A stretch of DNA of 39,802 nt from Clostridiales bacterium (GTDB lineage: Bacteria; Bacillota; Clostridia; Oscillospirales; Acutalibacteraceae), in contig JAILLJ010000142.1 in assembly GCA_024693205.1 (NCBI GenBank), positions 1 through 39,802 of the forward strand. Direction: 5' to 3'. The notes below the pieces were generated by a model. That model saw only the letters and a program-made list of their open reading frames with translations. It was not told the origin of the DNA and ran no database searches. A program made the position numbers and the translations under genes. Every line of letters begins with the position of its first letter. Within the stretch, counting starts at the first letter, position 1. Of the stretch, positions 17,377-27,673 are shown one piece after another.

Positions 17377-18900
17377 ATGAAATATCTTATCGGCATCGAC
17401 GTCGGAACATCCGGCACAAAAACCGTTCTCTTCGACATTTACGGCAAGGTCACAGCCTCCGAAACAGTCGAATATCCGCTCTATCAGCCGAAAAACGGCT
17501 GGGCGGAGCAGGAGCCCGAGGATTGGTGGAACGCCTCTGTCGAGGGAATTAAAGCAGTTATTGACCGCTCCGGATGCGACAAATCGGAGATAGCCGGCGT
17601 AGGTCTTTCGGGACAGATGCACGGGCTTGTCATGCTCGACAAGAACGGATGTGTCCTTCGGAGATCTATAATATGGTGCGATCAGCGAACGCACGAGGAA
17701 TGCGACGATATCGACAACATCGTCGGGCGCGATAAGGTCATCGAGATAACGGCTAACCCGCCCATGACCGGCTTTACCGCCTCAAAGATACTTTGGGTCA
17801 AGAAGCATGAGCCGGAAATTTATGAAAAATGCGCGCATATCCTTCTCCCTAAGGATTATATAAGATTCAGGCTTACGGGAGAATACGCGACCGAAGTCTC
17901 CGACGCGTCGGGGATGCAGCTTATGGACGTCGCGAAAAGACAGTGGTCGCGCGAAATACTGTCGCTTCTCGATATAGATATATCCCTTCTCGCCGAAATG
18001 TACGAATCTCCCGACGTTACGGGTAATGTATCAAAAAGCGCCTCCGAACTGACAGGACTTCCCGAAGGGATACCCGTCGCGGGAGGCGCCGGAGATAACG
18101 CCGCGGCGGCCATAGGAACAGGCATAGTCAGGAGCGGCAGCGCGTTCAACACGCTCGGCTCCTCGGCTGTTATCTATGCCGTTACGGACCGTCTCAATGC
18201 TGACAAAAAAGGCAGGGTACACGGTCTTTGCGCCTCCGTTCCCGGTAAATGGACGCTGATGAGCTGTACTCAGGGTGCGGGAATATCGCTTAAATGGTTC
18301 GCAAATAATTTCTTCCTTCAGGAAAAAGAAGAAGCAAAGAAAAGAAATACCAGCATTTACAATATTATAGATAAAAAGGCGTCGGACGTTCCCATAGGCA
18401 GCGAAAAACTGCTTTTCCTCCCCTATCTCATGGGAGAACGCTCGCCCCATCCCGACGCGTTTTGCAGAGGCGTATTCTTCGGCCTCTCGGCAATACATAA
18501 CAGGGAACACTTGGTGCGCGCCGTCATGGAGGGCGTAGCCTTTTCACAGCGCGAATGTATGGACGTTTTCAGAGAAAACGGGGCGGGCGTCGATTCCATA
18601 ACTCTTTGCGGCGGCGGCTCGCGCAGTCCCGTATGGAGACAGATGCTTGCCGACCTCTATTCATGTCCCGTCTCAGTGCTTGAGTCGGACGAGGGCGGAG
18701 CGCTCGGCGCGGCGCTTCTGGCGGGCGTCGGAGCGAAGATTTATTCCTCCGTCGAAGAGGCCGCCGATTCCGTAGTCAAAAAGATACCCGCAGCAGAGCC
18801 CATCGCCGAAAACACCGAACGCTATGAGCCTTACTACGAGCTATATAAAAAGCTTTATCTCTCACTTAAAGAAAACTTTGTCGAGCTTTACGATATATAA
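17377..18900 (+). CDS. xylB: xylulokinase
   Basis: Phosphorylates D-xylulose to xylulose 5-phosphate for the pentose phosphate pathway, completing xylose entry with xylA. The 507-residue FGGY kinase has the N-terminal phosphate loop GIDVGTSGTKT (6-16), the substrate motif QMHGLV (80-85), the catalytic aspartate D240 in GGAGDNAAAAIG, and the C-terminal LCGGGSRSPVWRQMLAD region. AAGGGGTG sits before the ATG. No xylose transporter or XylR regulator is adjacent; the MFS transporter at 7172-8647 is far away and on the other strand. Confidence 0.97.
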   Translation: MKYLIGIDVGTSGTKTVLFDIYGKVTASETVEYPLYQPKNGWAEQEPEDWWNASVEGIKAVIDRSGCDKSEIAGVGLSGQMHGLVMLDKNGCVLRRSIIWCDQRTHEECDDIDNIVGRDKVIEITANPPMTGFTASKILWVKKHEPEIYEKCAHILLPKDYIRFRLTGEYATEVSDASGMQLMDVAKRQWSREILSLLDIDISLLAEMYESPDVTGNVSKSASELTGLPEGIPVAGGAGDNAAAAIGTGIVRSGSAFNTLGSSAVIYAVTDRLNADKKGRVHGLCASVPGKWTLMSCTQGAGISLKWFANNFFLQEKEEAKKRNTSIYNIIDKKASDVPIGSEKLLFLPYLMGERSPHPDAFCRGVFFGLSAIHNREHLVRAVMEGVAFSQRECMDVFRENGAGVDSITLCGGGSRSPVWRQMLADLYSCPVSVLESDEGGALGAALLAGVGAKIYSSVEEAADSVVKKIPAAEPIAENTERYEPYYELYKKLYLSLKENFVELYDI

Positions 18901-18917
18901 AAACAAGACAAAAATCG

Positions 18918-18960
18918 GGCAGACAGCGTTGATGAATAAACGCGCTGTCTGCCTTTTTTT
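18918..18960. terminator. intrinsic terminator between convergent xylB and folC
   Basis: GGCAGACAGCG (18918-18928) and CGCTGTCTGCC (18943-18953) form a perfect 11-bp stem followed by seven T residues on the plus strand. Read from the minus strand the stem is followed by CGATTTTTG, so it can also stop transcription from folC. Confidence 0.93.
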
Positions 18961-18993
18961 ATTTCATGATTCACGGTATCTTCCGATTTTAGC

Positions 18994-20292
18994 TCAACTC
19001 GCCGAAACCGCCGTCGAAAAAGCTTTTTTCATATCCGCCGCCATGTAAAACGAGCCGCAGATGATGACCGTTCCGTCGTCTCCCGCGGATAAAACGGCTT
19101 CTTTTGCCGCCTCGTCAAAGCTTTCGGCGACACAGACGTTTTTACAGTATTTTTCGGCGAGAGAGGCAAGCTCCTTTGCGCCTATCGCGCGCGGAACGTC
19201 GGGAGTTACGGTGATCACTTTCTCGAAAAGCGGCGCTGTCTTTGACAGATATTTTTCACATTCCTTATCCGCCATCATTCCGCATACGGCGGTGATCCTT
19301 TTTCCGCCGAGATATTCTTTTACGGCGTTTTTAAGCGCCTCGGCGCAGTCGGCGTTGTGACCTCCGTCAAGAACGGTCAGCGGCTTTTCGCTTATTATCT
19401 CCATCCTTGCAGGCATGGCGGAGCTTTCAACGCCCTTTTTGATGTCGTTGTCCGACACATAAAAGATGTTTCTTTTATCGTCTCTTACCGCCTTCGCGGC
19501 AAAAACCGCCGCAGCGGCGTTGTATACCATATGTTCTCCCAAAAACGGAACATGCATTTTTATCCCGTCTATAACGGCGTCCGAGCCGCTAAGATCGCTT
19601 TTTAATATCTCTATCCCGTCTATAGGCGGTATCACCAAAAGGTTGTTTTTTTCTTCGGCGGTTTTTCTTATAACGGACAGGGCTTCTCCGTCCTGCTTCG
19701 GGTAACAGACGGTTATCCCGCCGTCTTTGATTATCCCGCATTTTTCATAGGCGATCTTTTCGACCGTATCTCCCAAAACAGCCATATGGTCGAGAGAGAC
19801 GGATGTGATTACGCCGGCAAGCGGAGTTTTGATGACGTTCGTCGAGTCGAGCCTGCCTCCGAGCCCGACCTCAAGAACGGCGATATCGCATCCGCTGTTT
19901 TTAAAGAAGTCGAACGCGAGAGCCGTAATGAACTCAAACTCCGTCGGCGGCTCGCCGTTTTCGCACATCTTGTCGGCTATCCTTTTGACCTTTTCCGTTT
20001 CAAAAGCCAGATCGCTTTCGGAGATCATTTCGCCGTTTATCTGTATCCTTTCGCGGAAATCCGTAACGTACGGTGAGATGAAAAGTCCGGTCTTATAATT
20101 TGCCGAGCGGAAGATATTTGAAATCATCGTCGACGTCGAGCCCTTACCGTTCGTTCCGGCGACATGTATGAACGGTATACTGTCCTGAGGATCGCCTAAA
20201 GCCCGGCAGAGCGCGGTGATGCGCTCAAGGCCGGGCTTGATGCCGAATTTAGATAGGGAATGTATATAGGAAATCGCTTCTTCGTAATTCAT
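18994..20292 (-). CDS. folC: bifunctional folylpolyglutamate synthase/dihydrofolate synthase
   Basis: Mur-ligase-family enzyme that adds glutamate to folates and, in most bacteria, makes dihydrofolate from dihydropteroate. 432 residues. The ATP loop HVAGTNGKGSTS begins at residue 43. The omega-loop segment LFISPYVTDFRERIQING and the C-terminal LDGGHNADCAEAL are also typical. The start is set at 20292, one base after the valS stop, because the protein then begins with the family's MNYEEAISYIHSL. No good ribosome binding site is seen, which fits translational coupling to valS. The valS-folC pairing is common in Firmicutes. Confidence 0.95.
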   Translation of the reverse strand: MNYEEAISYIHSLSKFGIKPGLERITALCRALGDPQDSIPFIHVAGTNGKGSTSTMISNIFRSANYKTGLFISPYVTDFRERIQINGEMISESDLAFETEKVKRIADKMCENGEPPTEFEFITALAFDFFKNSGCDIAVLEVGLGGRLDSTNVIKTPLAGVITSVSLDHMAVLGDTVEKIAYEKCGIIKDGGITVCYPKQDGEALSVIRKTAEEKNNLLVIPPIDGIEILKSDLSGSDAVIDGIKMHVPFLGEHMVYNAAAAVFAAKAVRDDKRNIFYVSDNDIKKGVESSAMPARMEIISEKPLTVLDGGHNADCAEALKNAVKEYLGGKRITAVCGMMADKECEKYLSKTAPLFEKVITVTPDVPRAIGAKELASLAEKYCKNVCVAESFDEAAKEAVLSAGDDGTVIICGSFYMAADMKKAFSTAVSAS

Positions 20293-20293
20293 T

Positions 20294-22912
20294 TTATCCG
20301 AGCTTCGCAAGACTTTCGTTAAGCATTTTAAGCTTTTCGACGAGCTTATCAAGCTTATCGCGCTGAGCGTCTACCACATTCTGAGGCGCCTTGGCGACAA
20401 AGCCGGGATTATCAAGCTTTTTGTTAATAAAGTCGATATCCGACTGGGTCTTTTTAAGCTCCTTGTTAAGTCTCTCTCTCTCGGCGGCGAAATCGACAAG
20501 GTCGCCCATCGGGATATGGATCTTGGCGTCGGTCGTAACGATGTTTACCGCTCCGTCGATCTCATATGTGTCGCCGACCTCTATCTCGGACGCGCCGGCA
20601 AGCTTTGTGAAAATGGTCGATGCGGCCTTGAATGTTTCGATAAAGGCCGTTTCGATATAGAGCTTCGCCTTCTTTGAGGGCGGAACATTCATCTCGGCCC
20701 TGCGGTTCCTTATCGCCTTGACGGCCGCCATGACCTTTTCCATTTCGGCCTCTTCCACGGCGAAATCAAGCGCCTCGGAATACTCGCACCACGGAGAAAG
20801 CATTATCGTCTCTCCGTCGTGGGGAAGCGTCTGCCATATCTCCTCGGTTATAAACGGCATAAACGGATGAAGGAGCTTCAGCGTATTTGAAAGCACATAG
20901 ACGAGCACTGCCTTCGCAGTCTCTTTTTCTTCGCCGTCCTGCTGAAGACGGATCTTCGCTATCTCGATATACCAGTCGCAGAAAACGTCCCAAATGAAAT
21001 CATAGAGCTTTGAAACGGCAATACCGAGCTCGAATTTTTCGAGATTTTCCGTGACATCTTTTACAAGGGTGTTATAGCGGCTGAGTATCCACTTATCCTC
21101 TGTCGCGAGGTTTTCGGGAACGTGCGGTTTCTCCTCGTTTTCGTCAAGATTCATCAGGACGAAGCGCGCGGCGTTCCAGAGCTTATTTGCAAAGTTCCTG
21201 CTCGCCTCGACCTTTTCGTTGGAGAAGCGCATGTCGTTTCCGGGGCTGTTGCCCGTAGCTAAGGTAAATCTCAGCGCGTCGGCGCCGTATCTGTCGATTA
21301 TGTCGAGCGGATCAATTCCGTTTCCGAGGGATTTTGACATTTTTCTGCCCCATGCGTCCCTGACAAGTCCGTGGATAAGCACCGTATTGAACGGCGGCTT
21401 GCCGGTATGCTCGCAGGCGGAGAATATCATTCTCGCTACCCAGAAGAAAATTATGTCATATCCGGTAACAAGGGTGCTTGTCGGATAGTAATGCTCAAAT
21501 TCGGGAGTCTTTTCGGGCCAGCCTAAGGTCGAGAACGGCCAAAGAGCGGACGAGAACCATGTGTCGAGCGTATCGGGATCGCGACGGAGCGGCGCGCCGC
21601 ACTTCGGGCAGACAGTCTCCTCGTTTTTGCTGACGACGAGCTCGCCGCAGGAATCACAGTAATACGCGGGTATGCGGTGACCCCACCAGAGCTGACGCGA
21701 AATGCACCAGTCCTTGATGTTTTCCATCCAATGATAATATATTTTATCAAAACGCTCGGGTATGAATTTTACTTCGCCGTTTTTAACGACGTCGATAGCG
21801 GGCTTCGCAAGAGGCTCCATCTTGACGAACCACTGCTTCGACACCTTCGGTTCTACCGTCGTTCCGCAGCGGTAGCATGTACCGACGTTGTGGCTGTATT
21901 CCTCTATCTTGACGAGAGCGCCTTCGGCCTTAAGATCCTCGACGATCTCTTTTCTCGCTTCGTATCTGTCTTTTCCGGCGTACTTCGGATAATCCTCCGT
22001 TATCTTCGCGTCGTCCGTAAGCACGTTTATAATGGGCAGATCATGGCGAAGTCCGACCTCAAAGTCGTTCGGGTCGTGAGCGGGAGTGATCTTGACGACG
22101 CCCGTTCCGAAATCCATCTCAACATAATCGTCGGCGATCACGGGGATCTCGCGGTGGACTATCGGGAGGATAAGCGTTTTTCCGACGACGTCCTTATATC
22201 TTTCGTCGTTCGGGTTGACCGCGACGGCGGTATCGCCCAAAAGCGTTTCGGGACGCGTCGTCGCAAGCTCGAGATAACCGCTGCCGTCCTTAAAGGGATA
22301 TCTGAGATGCCAGAAGTGGCCTGCCTGATCCTCGTATTCCACCTCGGCATCGGAGATCGACGTAAGACAATGCGGACACCAGTTGATTATCCTTTCGCCC
22401 CTGTAGATAAGTCCTTTATTGTAGAGGTTTACGAAAACCTCGTTTACCGCCTTATTGCATCCCTCGTCGAGAGTGAAGCGCTCACGCTCCCAGTCGCACG
22501 ATGAACCCATCTTTTTAAGCTGTTCGATGATCCTTCCGCCGTATTGTCTTTTCCATTCCCATGCGCGCTCAAGGAATTTTTCGCGTCCGAGCTCCTCTTT
22601 TGTAATTCCCTCTTTTTTAAGCGCCTCGACTATCTTTGCCTCGGTCGCGATCGAAGCGTGATCGGTGCCGGGAAGCCAAAGCGTATCGTAGCCCATCATC
22701 CTGCGCCAACGGATTATTATATCCTGGAGCGTATTGTCGAGAGCATGTCCCATATGGAGCTGTCCCGTGATGTTCGGAGGCGGGATGACTATCGTATAAG
22801 GCTTTTTATTGCTGTCGCAGGCGGCGTGGAAGTAGTTGCCTTCAAGCCATGTTTTATATATTCTGTCTTCAACATTTTTAGGGTTATATTGTTTTTCCAA
22901 TTCCTTACTCAT
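20294..22912 (-). CDS. valS: valyl-tRNA synthetase
   Basis: Class I synthetase charging tRNA-Val, 872 residues, full length. The HIGH motif reads HMGH in [17 protein letters not shown], and KMSKS is present in [14 protein letters not shown]. The editing domain keeps [13 protein letters not shown] and AHDPND. The last 60 residues form the coiled-coil tRNA-binding arm ([23 protein letters not shown]). It sits 18 nt after rpoD in an operon. There is no room for a T-box leader, so charging-dependent control, if any, would act at an upstream promoter. Confidence 0.98.
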   Translation of the reverse strand: MSKELEKQYNPKNVEDRIYKTWLEGNYFHAACDSNKKPYTIVIPPPNITGQLHMGHALDNTLQDIIIRWRRMMGYDTLWLPGTDHASIATEAKIVEALKKEGITKEELGREKFLERAWEWKRQYGGRIIEQLKKMGSSCDWERERFTLDEGCNKAVNEVFVNLYNKGLIYRGERIINWCPHCLTSISDAEVEYEDQAGHFWHLRYPFKDGSGYLELATTRPETLLGDTAVAVNPNDERYKDVVGKTLILPIVHREIPVIADDYVEMDFGTGVVKITPAHDPNDFEVGLRHDLPIINVLTDDAKITEDYPKYAGKDRYEARKEIVEDLKAEGALVKIEEYSHNVGTCYRCGTTVEPKVSKQWFVKMEPLAKPAIDVVKNGEVKFIPERFDKIYYHWMENIKDWCISRQLWWGHRIPAYYCDSCGELVVSKNEETVCPKCGAPLRRDPDTLDTWFSSALWPFSTLGWPEKTPEFEHYYPTSTLVTGYDIIFFWVARMIFSACEHTGKPPFNTVLIHGLVRDAWGRKMSKSLGNGIDPLDIIDRYGADALRFTLATGNSPGNDMRFSNEKVEASRNFANKLWNAARFVLMNLDENEEKPHVPENLATEDKWILSRYNTLVKDVTENLEKFELGIAVSKLYDFIWDVFCDWYIEIAKIRLQQDGEEKETAKAVLVYVLSNTLKLLHPFMPFITEEIWQTLPHDGETIMLSPWCEYSEALDFAVEEAEMEKVMAAVKAIRNRRAEMNVPPSKKAKLYIETAFIETFKAASTIFTKLAGASEIEVGDTYEIDGAVNIVTTDAKIHIPMGDLVDFAAERERLNKELKKTQSDIDFINKKLDNPGFVAKAPQNVVDAQRDKLDKLVEKLKMLNESLAKLG

Positions 22913-22930
22913 ATCTGTTATTCCTTTCGA

Positions 22931-24025
22931 TCAATCCAAAAAGTCTTTAAGTCTCTTGCTTCTGCTCGGATGGCGGAGCTTTCTGAGCGCCTTCGCCTCG
23001 ATCTGACGGATACGTTCTCTCGTTACGTTGAAGTCCTTTCCGACCTCCTCGAGGGTATGCGGATGTCCGTCTTCGAGTCCGAAACGGAGCGCCAGAACTC
23101 TTTCTTCACGCGGCGTAAGCGTCTTGAGCACGTCTGCAAGCTGCTCCTTCAAGAGAAGCATGGATGCGGCGTCCGCCGGCGCCGGAGCGTCGTCGTCCGG
23201 TATAAAGTCGCCGAGGTGGCTGTCCTCCTCTTCGCCGATAGGCGTTTCGAGCGAGACGGGCTCTTGCGCGACTCTCAATATTTCACGCACCTTGTCGACG
23301 GACATATTGAGATTTTCGGCGATCTCCTCAGCCGTCGGGTCGCGTCCGTTTTCATGGAGGAGCTGACTGCTCGCCTTTTTGACCTTGTTTATCGTTTCGA
23401 CCATATGAACGGGTATACGGATCGTACGCGCCTGATCGGCTATCGCTCTCGTTATGGCCTGACGTATCCACCATGTTGCATATGTCGAAAACTTGAAGCC
23501 CTTTGTATAGTCGAACTTATCGACCGCCTTGATAAGTCCGAGGTTGCCCTCCTGGATAAGATCGAGGAACTGCATACCTCTGCCGACATATCTCTTGGCT
23601 ATGCTGACGACGAGACGGAGGTTTGCTTCGGCAAGACGCTTCTTGGCCTTGGGATCGTCCTCGGATATCCTCATCGCAAGCTCGATCTCCTCCTCCGACG
23701 TCAAGAGAGGCACCTTGCCTATCTCTTTAAGGTACACCTTGACGGGATCGTCGACCGTCATGCTTTTTTCTTCGACGGAGTAATTGACGTCGGCTGACTT
23801 TGCGACGTCGATATCGAAATTCAGGTTTTCAAGATCCATATCGACAAGGTCGTCGATGATCTCGATATTCTGTGATTCGATCGTGTCGTAAAGCTTATCA
23901 AGCTCCTCGATGTCGAAATCCATCTCGAGGATAGCGGCGTCGATCTCCTGGGTAGTAAGCTTACCTGCGGCCTTGCCCTTTTCGATCAAAGCTTTTACTG
24001 ATGCTTTTTTGTCTGTTCCTTCCAT
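22931..24025 (-). CDS. rpoD: RNA polymerase primary sigma factor (sigma-A/RpoD)
   Basis: Main sigma factor, matching the TTGACA/TATAAT promoters found through the window. The 364-residue protein has a short region 1.1, region 1.2 ([18 protein letters not shown]), region 2 with the -10 recognition helix in [19 protein letters not shown], region 3, and region 4.2 with the helix-turn-helix [20 protein letters not shown]. The start at 24025 is chosen because AGGAG lies six bases upstream; the longer frame from 24043 begins before that site. dnaG ends 19 nt upstream, so the dnaG-rpoD pair is kept while rpsU is elsewhere. Confidence 0.97.
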   Translation of the reverse strand: MEGTDKKASVKALIEKGKAAGKLTTQEIDAAILEMDFDIEELDKLYDTIESQNIEIIDDLVDMDLENLNFDIDVAKSADVNYSVEEKSMTVDDPVKVYLKEIGKVPLLTSEEEIELAMRISEDDPKAKKRLAEANLRLVVSIAKRYVGRGMQFLDLIQEGNLGLIKAVDKFDYTKGFKFSTYATWWIRQAITRAIADQARTIRIPVHMVETINKVKKASSQLLHENGRDPTAEEIAENLNMSVDKVREILRVAQEPVSLETPIGEEEDSHLGDFIPDDDAPAPADAASMLLLKEQLADVLKTLTPREERVLALRFGLEDGHPHTLEEVGKDFNVTRERIRQIEAKALRKLRHPSRSKRLKDFLD

Positions 24026-24044
24026 GTTTTTCTCCTCACACATC

Positions 24045-25811
24045 TTATGTATTTTTTTTCATTTTCAGCTCGTTCATTTTTTTTGCCCACTCGTCGTCCG
24101 AGAGAGAAGACGGTCGAACTTTTGCTCCGTTATTTTTTTCTTCAAGTATGACCTTTATGCAGTCCTCACATTCTCCCACGCTGCCGACGGTACGGCTGCC
24201 GTCTATGATAAACTTGCTGACCCGCCCCATTTCATCGGGTGAAAAAGAGCCGGACAAGAAGTCTATTTCTATGCTTTTGCCCTCTTCGAGCCTCGAGGAA
24301 ATCACGGAATAAACTCGTCCGTTAAACTCCGTTATGAAATCCTTCGGCGATATTTTATCGGAAATTTTTCTGTAAAAATCGGGATTGTTCAAAAGGATCG
24401 ATATGAGCCGTTCCTCCGCTCTTGCGGCTTTTAAATGATCCCGCCTTTCGGGATTTACCGTGTCTCGCGGACTTATCGACTCCTGAGTTATCTTTCTGTT
24501 TCGTTCGTATTCGCGCTTTTTATTATTGCTCTTTATCGTGTCGTTTACCTGTGTCAGCACGGCATCCTTTGAAACGGAAAACTCATCGGCAAGCCTCGAC
24601 GCGTATATCTCGCGCTCTATCCCGTCGTCAACTGTGGCGAGCACCTTGACCGCGGCTCTTAAAAATTCGAGCTTGCCGTCGTCGGTCGAGACGTCGTATT
24701 TTTCTCTTTCGGTCAAAATTCGGTACTCGGTGTCGTTGGCGCCGCTGTCGATAATGGACTTGAACCGCTCTTTGCCGTATTCCTTTATTATCTCGTCAGG
24801 GTCCTTGCCGCCCGTTATCTTCAGTATCTTGACCTTTACGCCTGTCTGAGAAAATATCGAGATCGCTTTTTTAGTCGCCGCCTGTCCGGCTTCGTCGGAG
24901 TCGTAGGACAGTATCACCTCATCGGCATATCTCGAGATCAGTCTCGCCTGCTCGCTCGTCAAAGCCGTTCCGAGCCCCGCGATCGTATTTGTAAACCCCG
25001 CCTGATGAAGGGATATCGCGTCCATGTAGCCCTCGGTTATTATAAGCTTTCTGTCCGTTGCGGCGTTTTTGGCGAAATTAAGGGCAAAAACGCCCTGACC
25101 CTTTTTAAAGACGAGCGTGTCTGAGGTGTTGACGTATTTCGGCTTTGAATCGTCGAGGACACGTCCTCCGAACGCCACCACATTTCCGCGAACGTCGATA
25201 ATGGGCGTTATCACGCGGTTTCGGAAATTATCGTAATAGCCGTTTGAGCGAGTGCTTTTACGCGAAAGATTTGCGTCAACGAGCTCGGTAAAAGTATATC
25301 CTTTTTTATGTAAATAATCGGTCAGAGCAGAACCGCCGCCCGGAGCATATCCGAGGCCGAAGTGCTTTATCGTCTGTACCGTGATGCCGCGTTTCAGCCA
25401 ATAGTCGAGCCCCGCTTTTCCGTTCTCGGAAAACAGCGTGTCGTAAAAAAATCTCGCCGCGTCCCTGTTTGCGGAAAGTATACGCTTTCGCCTTTCGGAC
25501 AAAGTATCGTCAAATCCGTCCTCCGGCATCTGTAGCCCGAAGCGGTCGGCAAGCGTCCTTACGGCGTCGATATAATCGAGATTTTCGATCCGCTGGATAA
25601 AATTTATCATCGAGCCGCCCGCGCCGCATCCGAAGCAGTAAAATGAATTGCTCTCGGGATAAACGGTAAAGGACGGGGTCTTCTCGCTGTGGAACGGACA
25701 AAGGCCGACGAGCGTTTTGCCGCGCCGTTTGAGTCTGACATAAGGCGACACGACCTGCTCGGCGTCCGCCGCGTCGCGGAGCCGATATAAAAAATCATCG
25801 CTTAACGCCAT
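24045..25811 (-). CDS. dnaG: DNA primase
   Basis: Makes RNA primers at the replication fork with the replicative helicase. The 588-residue protein has an N-terminal CHC2 zinc finger (C38, H41, C59, C62 in [12 protein letters not shown] and YCFGCGAGG), then the catalytic core with [16 protein letters not shown]. The TOPRIM segment [13 protein letters not shown] and [16 protein letters not shown] follows, with a helicase-binding C-terminal region. GAGGTGAC lies just before the ATG. It is between dgt and rpoD with short gaps of 15 and 19 nt. Confidence 0.97.
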   Translation of the reverse strand: MALSDDFLYRLRDAADAEQVVSPYVRLKRRGKTLVGLCPFHSEKTPSFTVYPESNSFYCFGCGAGGSMINFIQRIENLDYIDAVRTLADRFGLQMPEDGFDDTLSERRKRILSANRDAARFFYDTLFSENGKAGLDYWLKRGITVQTIKHFGLGYAPGGGSALTDYLHKKGYTFTELVDANLSRKSTRSNGYYDNFRNRVITPIIDVRGNVVAFGGRVLDDSKPKYVNTSDTLVFKKGQGVFALNFAKNAATDRKLIITEGYMDAISLHQAGFTNTIAGLGTALTSEQARLISRYADEVILSYDSDEAGQAATKKAISIFSQTGVKVKILKITGGKDPDEIIKEYGKERFKSIIDSGANDTEYRILTEREKYDVSTDDGKLEFLRAAVKVLATVDDGIEREIYASRLADEFSVSKDAVLTQVNDTIKSNNKKREYERNRKITQESISPRDTVNPERRDHLKAARAEERLISILLNNPDFYRKISDKISPKDFITEFNGRVYSVISSRLEEGKSIEIDFLSGSFSPDEMGRVSKFIIDGSRTVGSVGECEDCIKVILEEKNNGAKVRPSSLSDDEWAKKMNELKMKKNT

Positions 25812-25826
25812 TTTGTCACCTCAAAA

Positions 25827-26843
25827 TCAATTGATCCAGGACTTCGGGATAAAGTGATCGCGGAATGTTTTGACGGCGTATCTGTCGGTCATGCCGGCGA
25901 TATAGTCGCACGCAGCTCTTTCGACGCCGCTGTCATCGGCGATCTTTTTATAAAACTCGGGAAGCTTATCGGGGTTTTTAAGGAAAAATTCAAAAAGCCA
26001 TATGACAAGATCGACTGCCTTGCCCTCTTCGCCCTTGCACTTCGGATTTGTATATACGTTTGAAAACATGAACATATTGAGCTTATCGAAGGCCGTACCG
26101 ATACAGTCGGCAAGTTTGATAGTATCGACGCTGTTTTCGACGGCCGACGTCACGAGCGTATTTATACGCTTTGACTTCGTATCGCCGAGAACGTCGGTTA
26201 TATCCTCGGGGATATCCTCCTCGGTTATTATCCCCGCGCGGCAGGCGTCGTCGATATCGTGGTTGATATACGCTATCCTGTCGGCGAGACGGACTATCCG
26301 TCCTTCAAGCGTTTCGGCTTCCTCGCCGTTCGTATGGCGCTCGATACCGTTTCTCACTTCGTATGTAAGGTTAAGCCCCTTGCCGTCCTTTTCGAGGAAA
26401 TCGACGACGCGAAGACTTTGGGCGTAGTGATAAAATCCTCCGCTGCAAACGGAGTTCAGCGCCCTCTCGCCCGCATGGCCGAACGGGGTATGTCCGAGAT
26501 CGTGTCCCAAAGCGACGGCCTCCGTGAGATCCTCATTGAGCCGGAGCGAACGGGCTATCGTCCTCGCAATCTGCGCCACCTCAAGGGTGTGGGTCAGCCT
26601 TGTCCTGTAATAATCGCCCTCGGGCGAAAGGAAGACCTGTGTCTTATGCTTCAGCCGACGGAAAGAGCTTGAATGGATTATCCTGTCCCTGTCGCGCTGA
26701 TAGACTGTCCTTATCGGACATTCGGCCTCCGGAAAGCGCCTTCCCTTGCTGTTATCAGAAAAAGACGCATTTTCGGAAAGTAAAATATGCTCGTTCTCGC
26801 AGGTCCTTATTCGTATTTCGTCCAAAGATACACGTCCTTTCAT
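25827..26843 (-). CDS. dGTPase-like HD-domain deoxynucleotide triphosphohydrolase
   Basis: Expected to hydrolyse dNTPs to deoxynucleoside and triphosphate, in line with its position beside dnaG. The HD ligands are visible: H85 (RLTHTLEV), H114-D115 (ALGHDLGHTPFGH) and a later aspartate in ADRIAYINHDIDD. The N-terminal YQRDRDRIIHSSSFRRLKHKTQV is the family signature. At 338 residues it is the shorter class found in Firmicutes, where deoxyguanosinetriphosphatase-like is the usual name. The start is uncertain: the ATG at 26843 lacks a good ribosome binding site, a TTG lies five codons upstream, and a TTG about seven codons in is preceded by AAAGGA. Confidence 0.92.
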   Translation of the reverse strand: MKGRVSLDEIRIRTCENEHILLSENASFSDNSKGRRFPEAECPIRTVYQRDRDRIIHSSSFRRLKHKTQVFLSPEGDYYRTRLTHTLEVAQIARTIARSLRLNEDLTEAVALGHDLGHTPFGHAGERALNSVCSGGFYHYAQSLRVVDFLEKDGKGLNLTYEVRNGIERHTNGEEAETLEGRIVRLADRIAYINHDIDDACRAGIITEEDIPEDITDVLGDTKSKRINTLVTSAVENSVDTIKLADCIGTAFDKLNMFMFSNVYTNPKCKGEEGKAVDLVIWLFEFFLKNPDKLPEFYKKIADDSGVERAACDYIAGMTDRYAVKTFRDHFIPKSWIN

Positions 26844-26964
26844 TTCGGAAAACGGCAAAAGCTTTTCGTCATTTTGACCTGTCTAATTATAATATACGAG
26901 CGTTTTTTGATTTCTCCTTTATTTTTTACAAAAAAATGCCCCGTGTGCCGAAAAAAACGTTTTT

Positions 26965-27588
26965 TCAGTCGACAGAGGCAAATATTTCTCCGATTTTTTC
27001 ACTTTTGAAACGGCCGTTGCTCAGATCAAACATCTTATCGTCGAACGCGCGCGAAACGTCGGAAGGCATTTTTACCGTAAGCGTAACGCCGTCCGCGAAG
27101 TCGGTGTCCTCTATTTTTCCGCCGTACTCCGAAACGAGTGGCACGAGGCGCCCGTAAAAATTATAGTCGGAAACGATCTTAAGGATATCGCAAAGGCTGA
27201 CGGTAATTATCTTTCCCGCGTCGACGGCAATTTTAGCGCCGTGTGAATACGCTCTCACAAGTCCGCCCGCGCCTAAAAGCACTCCGCCGAAATACCTTGT
27301 TACGGTCACAACGCAATCGGTAAGTTCCTCCTTCAAAAGAACGTTCAAGACCGGCATTCCCGCCGTGCCCTGCGGCTCTCCGTCGTCGGAGTACCGGCGT
27401 GTCTGACCTTCTCTTAACACATAGGCGTAGACGTTATGCGTAGCGTCCCAATATTTTGATTTTATATCGTTTATAAAGGCTATCGCCTCCTCGGACGAGG
27501 AAACGGGCTTTATATTGCCGATAAATCTCGACCGCCTCTCGACGAACTCGTCGCTTGCGGGAGATAGGATCGTCTTATATTTTTCCAT
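26965..27588 (-). CDS. YigZ/IMPACT family protein
   Basis: Conserved 207-residue protein of the UPF0029/IMPACT family, whose eukaryotic members modulate GCN2; the bacterial role is unsettled. The N-terminal half carries the family core YVLREGQTRRYSDDGEPQGTAG and TRYFGGVLLGAGGLVRAYS. The C-terminal domain (about 135-205) is ferredoxin-like, with little conservation. It starts after GCGGAG and lies between the terminator of the surface protein and the dgt operon. No clear promoter of its own is seen. Confidence 0.93.
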   Translation of the reverse strand: MEKYKTILSPASDEFVERRSRFIGNIKPVSSSEEAIAFINDIKSKYWDATHNVYAYVLREGQTRRYSDDGEPQGTAGMPVLNVLLKEELTDCVVTVTRYFGGVLLGAGGLVRAYSHGAKIAVDAGKIITVSLCDILKIVSDYNFYGRLVPLVSEYGGKIEDTDFADGVTLTVKMPSDVSRAFDDKMFDLSNGRFKSEKIGEIFASVD

Positions 27589-27615
27589 TTATTTCTCCGC
27601 GGATGCAGTATAAAA

Positions 27616-27648
27616 CGGCTGTGACGGATCGTTGATTCGCCACAGCCG
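27616..27648 (-). terminator. terminator after the LRR/Big_2 surface protein gene
   Basis: CGGCTGTG and CACAGCCG form a perfect 8-bp stem, extended by a further CG pair across a mismatch. On the minus strand it is followed by TTTTATAC, a short U-tract. It follows the surface protein stop by about 25 nt. Confidence 0.7.
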
Positions 27649-27673
27649 AAAAACTCAAAGAATGTTTTTAATA

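Noticed and set aside
26860..26900. Promoter for dgt (TATAAT near 26880)
   Set aside because: A TATAAT-like box is present, but no -35 occurs at 16-18 nt and the region is generally AT-rich.
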